Source: Kazachstania africana CBS 2517 (Eukaryota > Ascomycota > Saccharomycetes > Saccharomycetales > Saccharomycetaceae). From it: a stretch of 64,000 nt of DNA. The stretch is taken from the NCBI RefSeq assembly GCF_000304475.1, contig NC_018940.1, positions 1,612,001 through 1,676,000 of the forward strand. The letters are read 5' to 3'. The translations under genes and the position numbers were made by a program. The stretch's first letter is position 1, and every line of letters starts with the position of its first letter. The notes under the pieces were generated by a model, which did not search any database, had not been told where the DNA came from, and was given only the letters and a program-made list of their open reading frames with translations. Shown here piece after piece: positions 60,461 through 64,000 of the stretch.

Positions 60461-63400
60461 ATGAGTGCAGTGTCAGCGCAATTTTCTAGTTTGTACAAAC
60501 AGCTGGATACGGGACTTCATTCCTTGTCGTCTGAAGCCAAGAGAAGAAACTCTGAGGTTAAACATGCAAGTGAAAAGTCTCTCAAGATCTTGAAGACTGT
60601 ACATGATAGTGGTGATTTTCTCAGACATCCAGATTTTGTGGTACCATTTGTTTTGGCTTGTTCGTCTCGAAGTGCCAAATTGACCACTATTGGTCTTCAA
60701 GGTTTACAGAATTTATCATCTACCAATTGTATCCCTAAAGACCGATTAATTGAAGTATTAGATGGGTTTATTGATGCCACGCATTTGGCAATGGAAATTC
60801 AACTGAAAGTTTTGCAGGTGGTGCCCATTTTTTTCAAAACTTACGCTAGATACATACATGGACAAGTGTGCATGAAGTTACTACAATGCTGTTCTGTATT
60901 ACTACAGCTTCCACAAAAATCCTCAATCGTTGCCAGTACTGCTAGTGCAACTTTACAACAATTAGTAGATGAAATTTTTGAACGACTCTCGTATAATTGG
61001 GATGACAATAGCAAAAATACTGAGGAATTACAGGAAATTTATGATGTTTTGATCAATAATAATGATACAATCAAAGTAAATACTTACAGATATGATGCCA
61101 ATAGGTTGTTTTCAGATCTATTCACTTCGATGGAGACTAAATCCACTTCAAATGAGATTCAAACAAAAGAAATGTTTATTACTGTCAAGGAAATTCCAAT
61201 AGATTACGGGTTAGAAATTCTCGAATCCATCTTAAATAATAACAAGCAACTTTTTCTTCAATACGAAGACCTGCAATTTTTATTGAGAACAAAGGGTATA
61301 CCGCTTTTACTACGTTGTATATCAGGGCCAAAAAACTTTTCTACGTCAGTGAGAAGTTGTCGTTGTATCAAATTACTATTTAGAAAAGAATATCTGCCAA
61401 TTTTGGAATTAGAATTGGAAGTCATATTTTCTTTATTGATTCATGGCTTTTCTACAAGTTCTAATCTACCACCATGGCAAAAAGTTCTCTCTTTGGAACT
61501 ATACAATGATATGTCCAGAGATTTTGAAATGATTAATGCAATTTACACAACCTACGATATTTATTCAGACAAAAAACATATATTATCAAACATACTGGAA
61601 GAATGTAAAAAACTTCTAGATTCTGATGATTTTGGCAATCTCCTGGCACATTCAAATATGATAGAAAAAATAGACATGCCATTGATTTTACATGAGTCAT
61701 CCGTTCCAAAAACTAAATTCATACATTTATTGGATAAATCACACGCCCCCACGATTAATCACACATACATAATTTGGTTGATACTCTCCATATCAAATCA
61801 TTGGTCTGAAGGCCTAAGTACCTTGGTATTATCGTCACAAAACAAGGACACCGCCAATGCTACCGAAATTTATAACGGATTATTTCAACACTTATTTGAA
61901 ATCCACAAATTATTTCTTTATTCAAGTGCATTCGACACCAATATATTCCATGCTTTGGTGAGAGCTTTTCAAAAATTGGCCCATGGGGCAGGTATACTTG
62001 GCCTCAACGAAGAATTGAACCAATGCCTCAGTTTATTTTCATATTCGATTGTAAATAATGTCGACATCCTGAGAAACAATTCTGAAGATAAAGAGGAGAT
62101 ACAAGAAAAAACTACTTCATCTACGGCAGGTGTACTTAATGCTATAAGCGAGACGTTGATTGGCTCCACTCCCCCCACTAAACAAATATCAGACGCAAAT
62201 GAAAGGAAATCGCTGCACCCTAGACAGCTTAACTCAAAACATATAAGCTTATTTAGAGCATTGATTTCTTTAGCAATCGCGCAGGGATCGAGTTTTGACA
62301 GTGCTAATTGGAGAAATACATTTGTAACTTGGCAATGGGTATCATATTTCATATATGGACCATCTGTTGACTTTATGGAAACATTTTACAATCAAGATGT
62401 GCCTCCCGCTCCTAAAATATCCAAAAATGATGTGACAAATATTGAGAACAACATTCTGAAACTTTTTGAAACAACAACGTCATATTCACAACCAGCCTTC
62501 AAATGTCTAGTAAGTACTTTAATTAAATCTTCGAACAATACAATTTTCGTCGAAGATGAAACCACTGCTTACTCCCCTGTATCACAAGAAGGTGAAGTGT
62601 TTAATTGTATTTATAATAAAGGTTTTTATGTCACACAAGTTGGAGAGATAACTGCATACAATCATGGCCGGTTTTTCAGTACAGAAAAAGGCGATCCTTC
62701 ATGGCAACTGCTAGTTGACCATTTCGTCTCTTTGATAGGCAGTCGTGAAATATCTAGTAGTTCTCTGCGACTATACATCACTAGAGTATTTACTGATGTT
62801 ATCAAGAGCGCATCTAGTGAGGTTGCTAACATTGAAGATCCTAGTCTGAGAACAGCAACCTTCGACGGGGCTGAAGAATTGATGGCAAATGCACTGCTCA
62901 GTGTAGTAGACTCATTGAAACGTCTAGAGATTGGTAAAAACGAAATATATCAAGGTACTTTGAATATTGAATCCGACATACTGCTTCAAATTCTTTCCAC
63001 ACTTAAAGGGATATTAAACGAGGTGGGTGATCTTTTAAAAAGTTCTTGGTTTACAATTTTTAGCATTATTAACTCCCCATTTGAGTTGTTAAATAATGAT
63101 GTAATATTTGCCCAACTAGAAGACACAGACGATTCTTCTTTAGTCAATGGTATATTTCAAAAGCATCTTGGAATGATCCAAGTTGCCTATGATGTTTTCA
63201 AGTTGATATTTGATGACCTTTTACAAACGATTCCGTTAAATGTCATTAAAAGTGTGATCGACACTTTAGTAAACTTTATTAACCAAACTCGTGATTTAAA
63301 CATATCGTTCTCTTCAATTAGTCAATTTTGGTTGATTGGCGATTATCTCGGAAGTCGGTATAAGGATCTGAATGATGAACTTGATAACCCCAGCATATCC

Positions 63401-64000
63401 TTAATCAACGAGACAACTAAAGACGAAAAGCTTATCGACTTTATTTCATCCAAGAATTCAAGTCCTAAAATTTTGTATAATGGTCTGTGGTTGTATTTAC
63501 TAAGAAACTTGGTAGAATGCTCTAAAGATTCAAGAATTGAAGTTAGAAACGGGACCATTCAAACTTTTTTTAGGATAATTGATTCTCAGACAAATTCTTT
63601 ACCACCATGGGATGCTTTATTTGTCAACGTACTCAAGTCTTTATTAGATGAGGACTTAACAACCGATGACCTAACTGCCTATGTGGATTTCTATGACGTA
63701 GCTATAAAGGGGCTTGTCAACCTTTATCCTTTGCATTTCAGATATTTTGGTGCTGGAACCATTTGTATCGAGGCCTGGCTTGACCTGTTCAAATTTCTTG
63801 GAAGGTTATTCTTGTCCGCTGCAACTGGGGTCAAATATGTTGCCATTAGTAACTACCAACAACTATTGCAGTCCATGGTTCTGTTAGAAAACATTCCTGA
63901 CGTTGTTCTTGATAAAAGTCGAGATTTATGGTCAAGCTACACAATTATTTACGGAGATACAACAGATCCAAGTGGGCATACTGGTAAAAGTGAATACGAC
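60461..64000 (+). CDS. MON2: Golgi/endosome traffic protein Mon2, partial (cut by window end)
   Basis: ARF-GEF-like scaffold of the trans-Golgi that binds Neo1 and Dop1 and acts in endosome-to-Golgi traffic. The frame runs open from the ATG at 60461 to the last base, 1180 codons without a stop (S. cerevisiae full length 1636). It starts MSAVSAQFSSLYKQLDTGLH. DCB/HUS-type regions are present: DCB at about 1-230, and HUS at about 240-400 with the hallmark helix ILNNNKQLFLQ and FLRTKGIPLLLRCISG. There is no Sec7 catalytic domain, as expected. Order MRX6-MON2 matches YNL295W-YNL297C. Confidence 0.95.
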   Translation, partial: MSAVSAQFSSLYKQLDTGLHSLSSEAKRRNSEVKHASEKSLKILKTVHDSGDFLRHPDFVVPFVLACSSRSAKLTTIGLQGLQNLSSTNCIPKDRLIEVLDGFIDATHLAMEIQLKVLQVVPIFFKTYARYIHGQVCMKLLQCCSVLLQLPQKSSIVASTASATLQQLVDEIFERLSYNWDDNSKNTEELQEIYDVLINNNDTIKVNTYRYDANRLFSDLFTSMETKSTSNEIQTKEMFITVKEIPIDYGLEILESILNNNKQLFLQYEDLQFLLRTKGIPLLLRCISGPKNFSTSVRSCRCIKLLFRKEYLPILELELEVIFSLLIHGFSTSSNLPPWQKVLSLELYNDMSRDFEMINAIYTTYDIYSDKKHILSNILEECKKLLDSDDFGNLLAHSNMIEKIDMPLILHESSVPKTKFIHLLDKSHAPTINHTYIIWLILSISNHWSEGLSTLVLSSQNKDTANATEIYNGLFQHLFEIHKLFLYSSAFDTNIFHALVRAFQKLAHGAGILGLNEELNQCLSLFSYSIVNNVDILRNNSEDKEEIQEKTTSSTAGVLNAISETLIGSTPPTKQISDANERKSLHPRQLNSKHISLFRALISLAIAQGSSFDSANWRNTFVTWQWVSYFIYGPSVDFMETFYNQDVPPAPKISKNDVTNIENNILKLFETTTSYSQPAFKCLVSTLIKSSNNTIFVEDETTAYSPVSQEGEVFNCIYNKGFYVTQVGEITAYNHGRFFSTEKGDPSWQLLVDHFVSLIGSREISSSSLRLYITRVFTDVIKSASSEVANIEDPSLRTATFDGAEELMANALLSVVDSLKRLEIGKNEIYQGTLNIESDILLQILSTLKGILNEVGDLLKSSWFTIFSIINSPFELLNNDVIFAQLEDTDDSSLVNGIFQKHLGMIQVAYDVFKLIFDDLLQTIPLNVIKSVIDTLVNFINQTRDLNISFSSISQFWLIGDYLGSRYKDLNDELDNPSISLINETTKDEKLIDFISSKNSSPKILYNGLWLYLLRNLVECSKDSRIEVRNGTIQTFFRIIDSQTNSLPPWDALFVNVLKSLLDEDLTTDDLTAYVDFYDVAIKGLVNLYPLHFRYFGAGTICIEAWLDLFKFLGRLFLSAATGVKYVAISNYQQLLQSMVLLENIPDVVLDKSRDLWSSYTIIYGDTTDPSGHTGKSEYD

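Overview
This is a nuclear chromosome segment of a budding yeast of the family Saccharomycetaceae. The genes are compact and intronless, promoters are AT-rich, and the proteins match Saccharomyces cerevisiae orthologues closely. Gene order falls into blocks that each follow a single S. cerevisiae chromosome with no interleaved sister genes. That is the pattern expected of a post-whole-genome-duplication yeast (Naumovozyma/Kazachstania-like), although the species itself is inferred, not shown. Several open frames extend upstream through TTG or GTG; all starts given here are the first supported ATG.

Layout. (1) 166-14242: LAP3, NAR1, ZWF1, ATG2, SLA2, collinear with YNL239-YNL243. (2) 14574-22429: a TOR kinase and YAE1, collinear with YJR066-YJR067. 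(3) 22616-24997: a gene with no S. cerevisiae counterpart at this place that looks like a domesticated hAT transposase, followed by a 1.15 kb intergenic region with two related 14-bp perfect palindromes. (4) 26153-34677: IZH1, MZM1, RSM28, VPS3, PUF6, SEC20, collinear with YDR492-YDR498 (ITR1 missing). (5) 34983-64000: ERG24, HCH1, POP3, WSC2, MRPL10, CUS2, SEC21, CAF40, PCL1, RFC3, MID1, PUS4, MSB3, RIM21, MRX6 and the first 1180 codons of MON2, collinear with YNL280-YNL297. The C/D snoRNA snR40 lies between CAF40 and PCL1 and is identified from both of its rRNA guide sequences.

The most unusual region is 41025-42720, inserted between MRPL10 and a tRNA-Gly(UCC) gene. It is bounded by 225-bp inverted repeats (about 91% identical by hand alignment, innermost 56 bp identical) and carries one gene for a secreted, N-glycosylated, Kex2-type precursor protein with the layout of a killer preprotoxin, followed by an almost pure A/T tract. 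Each inverted repeat holds a TATA box enclosed by a perfect 10-bp palindrome. A second notable point is NAR1, in which two of the four expected C-terminal iron-sulfur ligands are replaced by Leu and Ser.

Most genes are housekeeping: cytosolic Fe-S assembly, NADPH supply, autophagy, endocytosis, TOR signalling, vacuolar and Golgi traffic (VPS3, SEC20, SEC21, MSB3, MON2), sterol synthesis, stress sensing at the surface (WSC2, MID1, RIM21), mitochondrial translation and assembly, ribosome biogenesis and the cell cycle. Regulatory motifs consistent with these roles are visible upstream of PUF6, PUS4, PCL1, HCH1, ERG24 and SEC21.
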